From assembly GCF_010501055.1 (NCBI RefSeq), contig NZ_QVMO01000004.1, positions 35,913 through 99,912 on the forward strand: 64,000 bases of DNA, written 5' to 3'. Positions 15,022 to 24,346 of this stretch are shown here, one piece after another (within the stretch, counting starts at the first letter, position 1; every line of letters starts with the position of its first letter). The notes below the pieces were generated by a model. The model saw nothing but the letters and a program-made list of their open reading frames with translations, was not told the origin of the DNA and did no database searches. The stretch comes from Dysgonomonas sp. 521. GTDB lineage: Bacteria; Bacteroidota; Bacteroidia; Bacteroidales; Dysgonomonadaceae. The position numbers were made by a program, and so were the translations under genes.

Positions 15022-16839
15022 ATGAAAACATTCGAAGAGTTAGGGGTTGCCGCGAATATTCGCAAGGCGATCGAAGAAATGGGTTATGAGAACCCGATGC
15101 CAGTGCAAGAAGAAGTGATTCCATATTTGCTTGGCGATATTACAGACGTTATTGCATTGGCACAAACCGGAACGGGAAAAACAGCCGCTTTCGGGTTACC
15201 TGTTTTGCAAAAAATTGAAATTAAGGAGAATGTGCCTCAGGCATTGATCCTTTGTCCTACCCGTGAGTTATGCTTGCAAATAGCAGGCGATTTATCTGAT
15301 TATTCCAAATACATTGACAATCTGAGGGTGTTACCCGTATATGGCGGTTCCAGTATCGAAAGCCAGATAAAGTCACTGAAAAGAGGTGTGCAGATTATTG
15401 TAGCCACTCCGGGGCGTTTGATAGACCTTATCAACCGTAAAACGGTTGATCTGACTAATGTGAAATACGTAGTTCTGGACGAGGCCGACGAAATGCTGAA
15501 CATGGGATTCACGGAAAGTATCGATGAAATCCTGTCAAAAGTGCCTGAGAGCAGGCAGATGCTTCTCTTCTCGGCAACAATGCCTAAAGAGATAGCGAAG
15601 ATAACAAAGAAATACATGCAGAAACCCAAAGAGATCACTATTGGGAAAAAGAATGAGGGCACCAGCACTGTAAAGCATGTTTACTATATGGTGCACGCCA
15701 GAGACAAATACCTTGCCTTGAAACGTATAGCCGACTATTACCCGAATATTTACGGTATTATTTTCTGCCGTACCCGTCGCGAAACTCAGGAGATAGCGGA
15801 TAAGCTGATACAGGACGGTTACAATGCCGACTCTCTGCATGGCGACCTGTCGCAGGCGCAACGTGATTATGTGATGCAGAAATTCCGCGTACGCAATCTG
15901 CAATTACTTGTAGCTACCGATGTGGCTGCACGCGGGCTTGACGTAGACAGCCTGACACATGTTATCAATTACGGCCTGCCTGACGACATTGAATCATATA
16001 CGCACCGTAGCGGACGTACAGGACGTGCAGGGAAAACAGGGACATCCATTTCTATTGTCCATGTCAAAGAAAAAGGTAAAGTAAGGGAGATTGAGAAAAT
16101 AATCAATAAGAAATTTGAGCAGGGGGGTATCCCTTCGGGTGAAGCTATTTGCGAAAAGCAATTGTTCAATCTGGTAGACAGAATAGAAAAAGTAAAAGTA
16201 AATGAGGACGAAATATCCAATCTTTTACCTTCGGTTTACAGAAAACTTGACTGGCTCGAAAAAGAAGATATTATCAAACGTGTTGTAGCTCTTGAATTTA
16301 ACAGGCTGATCGACTACTATCGCGATGCTCAGGAAATAGAATCGCCATCAGACCGTTCGTCCCGCGATGATAAATCCTATCCGAGACGTAAAGACAGGGA
16401 GCGCTCAGACCGCTCATCCGGTGGGCGTACAGCCGAAAGGGGTTATTCACGCCTGTTTATCAACGTAGGACGTACCGATAACGTGAATCCGGCTACGTTG
16501 ATGGGGCTTGTAAACGATTATGTGCCCGAAAAGGTAAGCATTGGCCGTATCGATATTATGCAGAACTTCTCATTCTTTGAAGTACCTGAAAGGGATGCAC
16601 AGAAAGTTATCAAGTCGATGAGCAAACAGGAGCAGAACGGCAGACGGCTTTCTGTGGAGATAGCTCAAGGCGGAAGTGGTGGCGGAAGCGGAAAAGACCG
16701 TGGAGGCGACAAAGGCCGCAAGAATTTCAGTACCCGTTCCGATATCGGCACACGCAGAAGTTCAGATTATAACTCGCCTAAGCACTCCGACAAAAGTAAA
16801 GGACGGGGCGGTAAAGGCCGCAAGCCTAAATATTCGTAA
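15022..16839 (+). CDS. DEAD-box ATP-dependent RNA helicase with DbpA-type RNA-binding domain
   Basis: 605-residue cytoplasmic RNA helicase of the DeaD/CsdA group. Q motif near the N-terminus (TFEELGVAANIRKAIEEMGYENPMPVQ region), Walker A AQTGTGKT at 49-56, DEAD at about 153-156, SAT at about 184, then domain 2 with VATDVAARGLDVDSLTHVI and HRSGRTGRAG. After a charged linker (about 440-475) a DbpA RNA-binding domain (SRLFINVGRTDNV..., about 477-545) precedes a Gly/Arg/Ser/Lys-rich tail. Such proteins act in ribosome assembly and RNA decay, often on cold shock. Confidence 0.93.
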   Translation: MKTFEELGVAANIRKAIEEMGYENPMPVQEEVIPYLLGDITDVIALAQTGTGKTAAFGLPVLQKIEIKENVPQALILCPTRELCLQIAGDLSDYSKYIDNLRVLPVYGGSSIESQIKSLKRGVQIIVATPGRLIDLINRKTVDLTNVKYVVLDEADEMLNMGFTESIDEILSKVPESRQMLLFSATMPKEIAKITKKYMQKPKEITIGKKNEGTSTVKHVYYMVHARDKYLALKRIADYYPNIYGIIFCRTRRETQEIADKLIQDGYNADSLHGDLSQAQRDYVMQKFRVRNLQLLVATDVAARGLDVDSLTHVINYGLPDDIESYTHRSGRTGRAGKTGTSISIVHVKEKGKVREIEKIINKKFEQGGIPSGEAICEKQLFNLVDRIEKVKVNEDEISNLLPSVYRKLDWLEKEDIIKRVVALEFNRLIDYYRDAQEIESPSDRSSRDDKSYPRRKDRERSDRSSGGRTAERGYSRLFINVGRTDNVNPATLMGLVNDYVPEKVSIGRIDIMQNFSFFEVPERDAQKVIKSMSKQEQNGRRLSVEIAQGGSGGGSGKDRGGDKGRKNFSTRSDIGTRRSSDYNSPKHSDKSKGRGGKGRKPKYS

Positions 16840-16860
16840 ATAAAAGATATGATACTGGAA

Positions 16861-16890
16861 GGTAGCCTGATGATCGGGCTACCTTTTTTT
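16861..16890 (+). terminator. Rho-independent terminator after the helicase gene
   Basis: GGTAGCCTGAT and ATCGGGCTACC pair, followed by TTTTTTT. Located 21 nt beyond the stop codon. Confidence 0.9.
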
Positions 16891-16916
16891 ATTATCAAAA
16901 CACTAATAAAAAGCGT

Positions 16917-17059
16917 CACAGTACATGACAAAAATTATTCAAACACGATTTGGAGACGATGTAGGGGCAGTGGCTTGTCCCTGCCCGCTTGTCATCGTTT
17001 ACGGGCACCCACAAGGGGATGCCCCTACAGCAGGATATAAAATTTTGTCATGTACTGTG
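16917..17059. mobile_element. Family P element P1 (143 bp, MITE-like), 9-bp TSD
   Basis: Terminal inverted repeats CACAGTACATGACAAAA face each other. Both sides carry the direct repeat AAAAAGCGT (16908-16916 and 17060-17068), a 9-bp target duplication. The interior is a second inverted repeat around gtaggggca / tgcccctac. Right after the duplication a further TIR fragment (agtacatgacaa) remains, so P1 probably landed beside an older copy. No coding capacity. Confidence 0.85.
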
Positions 17060-17106
17060 AAAAAGCGTAGTACATGACAATAAAGAATATTATATTCCAA
17101 TCCCTC

Positions 17107-17171
17107 GTCCTCTGGACACTCCCGACCCCACCCTGGCCCTCCCCAAAAGGAGAGGGAGAAGCGAGGGGAGA
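17107..17171. repeat. C-rich hairpin repeat C1
   Basis: Region rich in CTCCC on one arm and GGGAG on the other (ccctccccaaaaggagaggg and flanks). Related C-rich hairpins lie near 27026, 32590, 52264 and 56198. They look like members of a dispersed intergenic repeat family; no product is implied. Confidence 0.5.
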
Positions 17172-17271
17172 GTCGCAAAGCGAAGATAGATGCCGTTTCG
17201 TCCGTCAGGCATTCTTCCCTTTTGATAAAGGGAACGTTTTAAGTAGCGAGAGCAGAACTAAAATCTATTTT

Positions 17272-17342
17272 ATGTTATGCCGAGTCACGACAAACAACGT
17301 TCACAGGAGCGAAGCGTATGTAAAACGACTAATGTAATTGAA
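17272..17342. repeat. Dispersed repeat T, copy 1
   Basis: The block from gttatgccgag through caggagcgaagcgtatgtaaaac to taattga is the inverted form of the sequence at about 63335-63413. The core (acatacgcttcgctcctgtga) also appears inside R4 (25500) and inside Q3 (33897). Gene-free. Confidence 0.6.
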
Positions 17343-17391
17343 GTACTCGAAGGTGGAAGGGTTAGAACAGTAGTATAATCTTTTGTTATAT

Positions 17392-17602
17392 ATGCGAATC
17401 AAGGGTTAAATGTGCTATTTTTTGTCCCTTTAGGGACTGAATGTTGGTAGAAAGAAGCTTTAACCGGTTAATTGCGTGCCGTCAGGTACGCAATATCTAC
17501 AGAACAATTCACATTTTGTACCTGACGGCACAAAAAACGAATTTCATTCATGTTTCTACCAATATGATGTGCCTAACGGCACATTTAACCCTTGATTCGC
17601 AT
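17392..17602. mobile_element. Family Q element Q1 (211 bp), TSD TATAT
   Basis: Perfect 24-bp terminal inverted repeats beginning ATGCGAATCAAGGGTTAAAT, flanked by TATAT on both sides (17387-17391 and 17603-17607). The interior holds a palindrome with arms GTGCCGTCAGGTAC and GTACCTGACGGCAC and a ttggtagaaa / tttctaccaa pair, which resemble motifs common in Bacteroidetes intergenic repeats. No coding capacity. Confidence 0.8.
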
Positions 17603-17614
17603 TATATACTACTA

Positions 17615-17859
17615 ATGCGAATCAGGGGTTGAAAGCTGCTCAACACCTGCCTGAAAGGCAGAATCTTTATAACCGTATGCAAGCGCAGCGTAGCTTACGC
17701 AGCAAGGGGCAATTACACTCCTCCTGCCCGAAGCGGCAGGACACACAGTATGTCCTGTCTTTCAGACAGCTGGGATTGCTCATCCTTTTTCCGCAGGTCG
17801 ATGACCCGCGGTTATGAAGATTTGGCTTTTCAAGCCATTTCTCAACTCCTGATTGGCAT
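17615..17859. mobile_element. Family Q element Q2 (245 bp), TSD TACTA
   Basis: Ends ATGCGAATCAGGGGTTGA and, inverted, ATGCCAATCAGGAGTTGA; flanked by TACTA on both sides (17610-17614 and 17860-17864). The interior (cctgcctgaaaggcaga, cttcataaccg) is shared with Q3 but not with Q1, which suggests a common terminus with different cores. No coding capacity. Confidence 0.8.
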
Positions 17860-18036
17860 TACTAATAAAAAGTTATCTTATAAGCAACTATTAACGGCTT
17901 AAATCCCTGTTCCTCTTGACAAAATTCAAGGAAATGAAGGTACTTAAACAGATTTCTTTTGTTTATTTATTATAACCAGTTTCAATCGAGTCCTATTTTT
18001 AAGATAATATCTTATACTAAATAAGCTTTTGTTTTA

Positions 18037-18044
18037 TATATTTG
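18037..18044 (+). promoter_or_regulatory. Candidate -7 element for dxs
   Basis: TATATTTG fits TAnnTTTG and lies 52 nt before the chosen dxs start. No TTTG at the expected -33 distance is evident. The rest of the 17865-18095 spacer shows nothing else I recognise. Confidence 0.35.
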
Positions 18045-18095
18045 CTTGTTTATTACAGTAGTAATAAAGCCTTTCTTTATTCTAATAGAAGCATT

Positions 18096-20045
18096 ATGAG
18101 CGAACGAAACGAAAATATATCAGTGTTAGAGAAAATAAACTCCCCGGCAGATCTCAAAAATCTAAGTATTGAAGAACTCGAAACTCTTTGCACGGACTTA
18201 AGGAATTTTCTCATTGACCAACTAAGCAAGAACCCGGGACATTTTGGCTCCAGCCTTGGAACAGTAGAATTGACAGTTGCTCTTCACTATGTGTACAATA
18301 CCCCTTACGACCGTATTGTATGGGATGTAGGGCATCAGGCGTATAGCCACAAAATACTGACAGGCAGAAGAGACCGATTCGATACAAACCGTAAGTTTGG
18401 AGGCTTATCGGGATTCCCTAACCCCGATGAAAGTGAATATGACGCGTTCATTGCAGGACATGCCTCTAATTCTATATCTGCGGCATTGGGTATGGCTGTT
18501 GCATCTACATTGAAGCAGGAAAACCGGCATGTTGTAGCCGTTATCGGCGATGGCTCCATGACGGGCGGGCTTGCCTACGAAGCGCTAAATAACGCGAGTT
18601 CGCAACCAAACGATATGCTTATCATATTGAATGATAATGATATGGCTATAGACAACAATGTGGGCGGCATGCGCGATTATCTGGTAAAGATGACGACTTC
18701 CCCCACTTACAACAGGGTAAGGAATGATGTTTACCAAAAATTCAAAAAAGGAAATCTCATTACTGAGAAAGGGAAGAACTTTATCCTCCGTTTCAATAAT
18801 AGCCTGAAAGCTTTGCTGACAAAGCAGCAAAATATGTTTGAAGGATTCAATATCCGCTACTTTGGGCCTATCGACGGACACGATCTTCGCAGCCTGATAC
18901 GGATATTGCAAAATATAAAGGATATGAAAGGCCCTAAGATGCTGCATATCCATACCATTAAAGGAAAAGGGTTTAAGCCTGCTGAAGTTTCGGCTACAGT
19001 ATGGCATGCGCCGGGCAAATTTGATAAAGAGACAGGCGAACGTATTGTGACAAAGTCGAAGGATCAGCCACAGCTTTATCAGGATGTCTTTGGGCATACA
19101 CTTGTAGAACTGGCGCAAAAAGATAACCGTGTAGTAGGCGTTACCCCTGCCATGCCAACAGGTTCATCCATGACATACATGATGAAAGAGTTCCCCGAAA
19201 GGGCTTTCGATGTGGGTATAGCAGAAGCTCATGCTGTGACATATTCCGCCGGTTTGGCTAAGGAAGGGTTACTGCCATTCTGTAACATCTATTCTTCGTT
19301 TATGCAACGGGCATACGACCAGGTAATACACGATGTAGCCCTTCAGCGGTTGCACGTAACCATGTGCCTCGATCGTGCCGGATTGGTAGGAGAAGACGGG
19401 CCGACACATCATGGCGCGTTCGACTTGGCTTATATGCGTTGTGTCCCTAACCTGACTATTGCATCGCCATATAATGAGCACTTCTTGCGGCACCTGATGT
19501 ACACTGCCACTTATGGCAACGAAGGACCGTTTGTAATCCGTTATCCGAGAGGGCAGGGTGTGCTGATGGACTGGGAATGCAAGATGCAGCTTCTGGAAAT
19601 AGGCAAAGGGCGGAAACTGAAAGACGGAAAAGATTTGGCAGTCCTCTCAATAGGGCCTATAGGGAATGCCGCACGCGAAGCTATTGCCATATTGGAGGAT
19701 CAGGGATTCTCTATAGCGCATTATGACATGATATTCCTCAAACCGATGGATACAGCTATACTGAAAGAGGTAGCCGAGAAGTTCACTCATATAATGACTG
19801 TTGAGAATGGTGTTGTCAACGGCGGTTTCGGTAGTGCTGTTCTTGAATATCTGGCAGATAACGATTATGAGAATATAAATGTTGTCCGTGCGGGAATACC
19901 CGATGAGTTTGTAACTCATGGTTCTGTCGGAGAACTGAATAAGTTGTGTAAGCTTGATATCCAGGGATTAGCGGAACGTATGGAGGCTATTCTGAATAAA
20001 ACAACGAGTACAGGCAAAATAGAGGAAGAGAAAATATACAAGTAG
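18096..20045 (+). CDS. dxs: 1-deoxy-D-xylulose-5-phosphate synthase
   Basis: First enzyme of the MEP isoprenoid pathway: condenses pyruvate and glyceraldehyde 3-phosphate, thiamine diphosphate-dependent, cytoplasmic. The 649-residue protein shows [15 protein letters not shown], the ThDP/Mg motif [17 protein letters not shown], the transketolase pyrimidine domain with [18 protein letters not shown], and the C-terminal transketolase domain. The ATG at 18096 ([17 protein letters not shown]) is chosen over an earlier in-frame ATG at 18042 that overlaps promoter-like sequence. trkA begins 6 nt after the stop. Confidence 0.96.
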   Translation: MSERNENISVLEKINSPADLKNLSIEELETLCTDLRNFLIDQLSKNPGHFGSSLGTVELTVALHYVYNTPYDRIVWDVGHQAYSHKILTGRRDRFDTNRKFGGLSGFPNPDESEYDAFIAGHASNSISAALGMAVASTLKQENRHVVAVIGDGSMTGGLAYEALNNASSQPNDMLIILNDNDMAIDNNVGGMRDYLVKMTTSPTYNRVRNDVYQKFKKGNLITEKGKNFILRFNNSLKALLTKQQNMFEGFNIRYFGPIDGHDLRSLIRILQNIKDMKGPKMLHIHTIKGKGFKPAEVSATVWHAPGKFDKETGERIVTKSKDQPQLYQDVFGHTLVELAQKDNRVVGVTPAMPTGSSMTYMMKEFPERAFDVGIAEAHAVTYSAGLAKEGLLPFCNIYSSFMQRAYDQVIHDVALQRLHVTMCLDRAGLVGEDGPTHHGAFDLAYMRCVPNLTIASPYNEHFLRHLMYTATYGNEGPFVIRYPRGQGVLMDWECKMQLLEIGKGRKLKDGKDLAVLSIGPIGNAAREAIAILEDQGFSIAHYDMIFLKPMDTAILKEVAEKFTHIMTVENGVVNGGFGSAVLEYLADNDYENINVVRAGIPDEFVTHGSVGELNKLCKLDIQGLAERMEAILNKTTSTGKIEEEKIYK

Positions 20046-20051
20046 AGAGAA

Positions 20052-21389
20052 ATGAGGATTGTAATTGCAGGTGCAGGTGCAGTAGGAACACATTTGGCAA
20101 AACTATTATCGGCAGAAAATCAGGATATTGTACTGATGGATGCCGACAAAGAGAAACTCAATTTCTTAGGGTCTAATCTCGAAATGATGACTATGACCGG
20201 CTCTTGTACATCCCTCAAAGACCTGATGGAAGTAGATATAGAAGATGCGGACTTCTTTATAGGTGTTACTCCCGACGAATCTACCAACATTACAGCCTGT
20301 ATGCTTGCGGCCAATATGGGCGCGAAGAAAACATTTGCCCGCATCGACAACTACGAATACCTCCTGCCCAAAAATAAGGAATTCTTTGAGAGGCTGGGGA
20401 TCAACTCTATGGTTTATCCGGAGATGCTCGCTGCCAAGGAAATCGTTTCTGCGTTGAAACGCCCCTGGGTAAGGCAATGGATAGAGCTATGCGATGGGAA
20501 TATAGCCCTTGCAGGAGTAAAGGTAAGGGAGAACTCCGAACTGGTCGATAAGCATCTGTTCGATTTAAGCAGTAAGGACAAAAAGTTCCATATAGTTGCC
20601 ATTAAAAGGAAGAACACGACCATCATACCCACCGGTAAAGATCAGGTACTGGCAGGAGACATCGTTTTTTTTACAGCTACAAGGGATAATGTAAATGAAC
20701 TGCCCAAAATAGCCGGGAAGGAAAGTTATGAGATAAAGAATGTCATGATAATGGGAGGAAGCCGTATTGCCATCCGTACCAGCCAATACCTGCCCGACAA
20801 TACGAATATAAAGCTACTGGAGTCTGACAAAGAAAAAAGCTATCAGCTACTGGAGAAATTACCGAAGAACGTAACCGTCTTTCATAACGACGGGCGTAAT
20901 GCCGAATTTCTGCTGCAAGAGGGCATCAAGGAAATAGACGCCTTTGTAGCCGTTACCGGTAATTCCGAAGCGAATATCCTCGCATGTATGGCTGCCAAAC
21001 GTTTTGGTGTACGAAAGACGGTGGCAGAAGTAGAGAATATGGATTACATGTCTATGGCCGAGAATCTTGATATTGGCTCCATCATTAACAAAAAGCTTAT
21101 TACAGTAAGTAATATATACCGTTTCCTGCTTAGCGCCGATGTATCCAATGTGAAATCGCTTACCATCGCAAATGCCGATGTGGCGGAAATCATTGCACGG
21201 CCAAATTCGCGTGTGACAAAGAAGGAAGTGAAAAAGCTAGTGCTGCCGAAAAACGTAACCCTCGGCGGATTGATACGCAACGGCGAACCGATGATGATAG
21301 ATGGCGATACGCTGATAGAGCCTTATGATCATGTTGTCGTATTTTGCCTTGACGATTCTTTACGTGAGGCTGAAAAACTGTTCCATTAA
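20052..21389 (+). CDS. trkA: Trk system potassium uptake protein TrkA
   Basis: Cytoplasmic, peripheral NAD-binding subunit that gates the TrkH potassium channel. The 445 residues form two RCK modules: the first opens with MRIVIAGAGAVGTHLAK and the acidic end VLMDADKEKL, the second with VMIMGGSRIAIRTSQYL near 230. Each is followed by a TrkA-C domain. It lies between dxs and trkH with 6- and 13-nt gaps, so the three genes form an operon. Confidence 0.95.
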   Translation: MRIVIAGAGAVGTHLAKLLSAENQDIVLMDADKEKLNFLGSNLEMMTMTGSCTSLKDLMEVDIEDADFFIGVTPDESTNITACMLAANMGAKKTFARIDNYEYLLPKNKEFFERLGINSMVYPEMLAAKEIVSALKRPWVRQWIELCDGNIALAGVKVRENSELVDKHLFDLSSKDKKFHIVAIKRKNTTIIPTGKDQVLAGDIVFFTATRDNVNELPKIAGKESYEIKNVMIMGGSRIAIRTSQYLPDNTNIKLLESDKEKSYQLLEKLPKNVTVFHNDGRNAEFLLQEGIKEIDAFVAVTGNSEANILACMAAKRFGVRKTVAEVENMDYMSMAENLDIGSIINKKLITVSNIYRFLLSADVSNVKSLTIANADVAEIIARPNSRVTKKEVKKLVLPKNVTLGGLIRNGEPMMIDGDTLIEPYDHVVVFCLDDSLREAEKLFH

Positions 21390-21402
21390 ATGAATAACTT
21401 AT

Positions 21403-22860
21403 ATGAGCAATTTTAATTACAGGTTTGTACTGAGGACCATTGGATTTTTGCTTATTATAGAGTCTTTGTTCATGATGAGCGCTACGGTTGTCTCCTTCTA
21501 TCTGCACGAAATGGCAGGTGATGCCATGCTGATAGGTTCCTCTATAACTTTCTTTGCAGGAGTCTTTATCCGGCTTACGGGTACGGAAGATTTCCCGAAG
21601 CCTATAGGAAAGCGTGAGAGCTTCTTTATGGTAGCTATTTCGTGGATCGTCTTATCCGCCTTCGGGATGCTCCCCTATTACCTGAGTGGCTCGATACCAA
21701 GTATAAGTAACGCTTACTTCGAAACCATGTCCGGCTTAACAGCCACCGGAGCGACGATTCTAAACGATATAGAGAGTATGCCTAAAGGGCTTCTCTTCTG
21801 GAGAAGTGTAACACAGTGGATAGGAGGGTTGGGGATCGTATTGTTTGTGGCTACCATCCTGCCGATGGGAGGTAATGCCTCTGTGATGTATGATGCCGAA
21901 GTGACGGGGATAGGCTATGACCGTTTTCGCCCACGGATATCACAGATAGCTAAACGCCTCTGGTTGGTATATGTCTTTCTTACCACCATCCTTATCATAT
22001 TGCTGTGGATAGGCCCTATGGACTTCTTTGATTCTATCTGCCATGCTTTTACTACAATCTCTACCGCGGGGTTCTCTACAAAACAGGATAGTATCGCCCA
22101 CTGGCATTCGGCCTACATTGAATATGTGGTTACCATCTTTATGTTTATCGGGGGTATCAACTTCACGTTGATTTACTTCTTTATGAAAGGTAGTCCCAAG
22201 AAGCTGTTACAGAACGAGGAGTTCAAATGGTATGTATCCATTATCGTCATTTTTGTAGTAATCATCGCCATAGGACTTTACAACTCGGGAAATGCCGGCG
22301 GGGTGGAAAATGCATTCCGCACATCCCTGTTTCAGGTAGTCTCCATGCTTACCACCACCTGCTTCTCCACTGATAATATCCTCAACTGGGGTTCTTTCTA
22401 CCAGTTTATAGTTGTCATCTTTATGGTCTGTGGGGCATGTGCCGGTTCCACTGCCGGGGGGATTAAGATTGTAAGGATTGTTATCTTGTTTAAGAACTCC
22501 ATCAATGAGTTTAAGCGTCAGGTGCATCCGAATGCCATCCTTCCTATCAGGTTGAATGACAGGGTAATATCGATGGATGTTGTGACCAAAGTATTAGCCT
22601 TTATATTTTTATACCTTGCCATCCTCATTTTCAGTTGTCTGGTACTGTCCTTATCCGGCATGGGGTTTGAGAACTCTTTGGGGGCGGCTGTCTCTTGTCT
22701 GGGAAATGTAGGCGGCGGACTGGCAGAAATAGGTAATACAGGCAGTTTCTCGGCAGTGCCTACCGAATCTAAATGGTACCTGTGCTTCCTGATGCTGACC
22801 GGTCGTCTGGAGCTGTTTACCGTACTTTCATTATTCATGCCTGCGTTCTGGAGGAGGTAA
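21403..22860 (+). CDS. trkH: Trk system potassium channel subunit TrkH
   Basis: Integral inner-membrane potassium translocator, 485 residues, four M1-P-M2 repeats. The pore-loop signatures are visible: SGLTATGAT, TTISTAGFS, TTTCFSTDN and CLGNVGGG. An FEMSGL-like run precedes the first pore loop (YFETMSGLTATGA). It pairs with TrkA directly upstream. Its stop codon abuts the stop codon of the convergent permease gene with no base between. Confidence 0.95.
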   Translation: MSNFNYRFVLRTIGFLLIIESLFMMSATVVSFYLHEMAGDAMLIGSSITFFAGVFIRLTGTEDFPKPIGKRESFFMVAISWIVLSAFGMLPYYLSGSIPSISNAYFETMSGLTATGATILNDIESMPKGLLFWRSVTQWIGGLGIVLFVATILPMGGNASVMYDAEVTGIGYDRFRPRISQIAKRLWLVYVFLTTILIILLWIGPMDFFDSICHAFTTISTAGFSTKQDSIAHWHSAYIEYVVTIFMFIGGINFTLIYFFMKGSPKKLLQNEEFKWYVSIIVIFVVIIAIGLYNSGNAGGVENAFRTSLFQVVSMLTTTCFSTDNILNWGSFYQFIVVIFMVCGACAGSTAGGIKIVRIVILFKNSINEFKRQVHPNAILPIRLNDRVISMDVVTKVLAFIFLYLAILIFSCLVLSLSGMGFENSLGAAVSCLGNVGGGLAEIGNTGSFSAVPTESKWYLCFLMLTGRLELFTVLSLFMPAFWRR

Positions 22861-23622
22861 TCAGAGATTCTTCCATTTACATAGCAGGTTATCCAGCAGG
22901 TCTACAATAAGGAACAGCGCGAAGCCGATCAGCGAAAGTACGATAATGCCGAAATACATCTGTATATAATCCACACGCATTTGTGAATCGGTAATATAAA
23001 AGCCAAGCCCCTTGTCAGTGCCGAAAGTCTCTATAAAGAAGAGTGCAGATGTGGCGATTCCCAGCGCTACCCGCAACGAAGAGAACATTTCGGGTAAAAT
23101 GGCAGGAAGTGTGATATGCCTCATCTTCTGCAAACTAGTCGCTCCAAAAGAAATAAGTACATAATAATTCTCTCTCGATATATTCTTCACAGCATCCCGT
23201 ATTGTTATAATCAGCTGGAAAACGATTATCAGTACTACAATGATAATTTTGGATGTTTCTCCCAGGTCGAACAATGTCATAATGATTGGCAATAAGGCCA
23301 GTTTAGGTATCGGGTAGGAGAAATAAATCATCGGCCCCAACAGCTTATTCACCCGCTTATTATATCCCATCCAAAGCCCCAGGACCAAAGCGATGCCTAA
23401 AGAAATACCGATACTATAGGCAATACGCCGGAGGCTCGCAAAAGAATGATCCAGTATGCCGTTCTCAAATGCTTTGGAATATCCTGCATACACTTCTGTG
23501 GGCAGGGGCAGGGCTTTCAGTTGCAGGCTGGCGGCAAGTATATACCATATAATATTGAACAGGATAAATCCTCCTGTTATATAGCCGAAATAATTGAATA
23601 TATATTTTCTGCGCTTTGTCAT
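22861..23622 (-). CDS. ABC transporter permease (SsuC/TauC/ThiX type)
   Basis: 253-residue inner-membrane permease with about six hydrophobic segments and the BPD_transp_1 signature region (ISFGATSLQKMRHITLPAILPEMFSSLR, with the EAA-like loop contacting the ATPase). Last gene of a three-gene importer operon; its ATG overlaps the stop of the ATPase gene (TGATG). Substrate is not evident; related systems import sulfonates, taurine, nitrate or pyrimidine precursors. Confidence 0.88.
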   Translation of the reverse strand: MTKRRKYIFNYFGYITGGFILFNIIWYILAASLQLKALPLPTEVYAGYSKAFENGILDHSFASLRRIAYSIGISLGIALVLGLWMGYNKRVNKLLGPMIYFSYPIPKLALLPIIMTLFDLGETSKIIIVVLIIVFQLIITIRDAVKNISRENYYVLISFGATSLQKMRHITLPAILPEMFSSLRVALGIATSALFFIETFGTDKGLGFYITDSQMRVDYIQMYFGIIVLSLIGFALFLIVDLLDNLLCKWKNL

Positions 23623-24341
23623 CAGTAGCCTATTTTATTGATAATAGATGCCACAAACCGCAGCTTCTCTTCCTGATATTCGGATACATTGAACAACGGG
23701 TTCTCTACCTGATGGATGATCTTCCCGGGAGATTTGCTCATGACAACGATATGCTCCCCTATAGAAACGGCTTCGTGTATATTATGCGTGATGAACAGGG
23801 TTGTCACTTTGTACTTTTCCCACAGCCGCAGGAACAACCGCTGCGACGCTTCGGAAGTAAATGTATCCAGCGAGGAGAACGGTTCGTCCATCAGGAGAAT
23901 GTCCGGCTGGGATATAAAAGCCCGTGCAAGGGCTGCTCTTTGTTTCTGCCCGCCGCTGAGTTGTGACGGATAGCGGCTTTGCAGGTCATCTATTTCCAGA
24001 GAACTGATGATTGCGGAAACTTCCGGTTCTTTCAATGCCTTATCCGGATTGAGCTTATAAGGCAAAAAGATATTATCTCTTATCGTCTTCCACTCCAGAA
24101 GCCCGTATTGCTGGGGAACATAGCCTATTGCCACATCTTTAGGGGAGAATACTTTGTCGTTGAATGCAATATCCCCTTCATAATCTTTAATAATGCCGCA
24201 CAATACTTTCAGCAGGGTAGACTTTCCACAACCCGAAGGCCCTATAAGTGAATATATTTCCCCCCTTTTTATAGTAAGGGAGAAATCACTCAGGGCTACA
24301 GTGTTCCCGTATTTTACCTCCAGATTCTTTATCGACAGCAT
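23622..24341 (-). CDS. ABC transporter ATP-binding protein (SsuB/TauB type)
   Basis: 239-residue cytoplasmic ATPase. Walker A GPSGCGKST at about 33-41, Q-loop YVPQQYG, signature LSGGQKQRAALARAF, Walker B ILLMDEPFSSLD and the switch His in FITHNIHEA. It energises the permease encoded just downstream. Second gene of the operon, 5 nt after the binding protein gene. Confidence 0.93.
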   Translation of the reverse strand: MLSIKNLEVKYGNTVALSDFSLTIKRGEIYSLIGPSGCGKSTLLKVLCGIIKDYEGDIAFNDKVFSPKDVAIGYVPQQYGLLEWKTIRDNIFLPYKLNPDKALKEPEVSAIISSLEIDDLQSRYPSQLSGGQKQRAALARAFISQPDILLMDEPFSSLDTFTSEASQRLFLRLWEKYKVTTLFITHNIHEAVSIGEHIVVMSKSPGKIIHQVENPLFNVSEYQEEKLRFVASIINKIGY

Positions 24342-24346
24342 TATTG

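Noticed and set aside
17074-17337. 87-codon frame in the repeat cluster
   Set aside because: Built from C-rich hairpin C1 and repeat T, with no similarity to proteins I know.
17392-17859. Possible CRISPR array because of repeated palindromic blocks
   Set aside because: There are no regularly spaced identical repeats; the structure is explained by two adjacent Q elements with terminal inverted repeats and 5-bp duplications.
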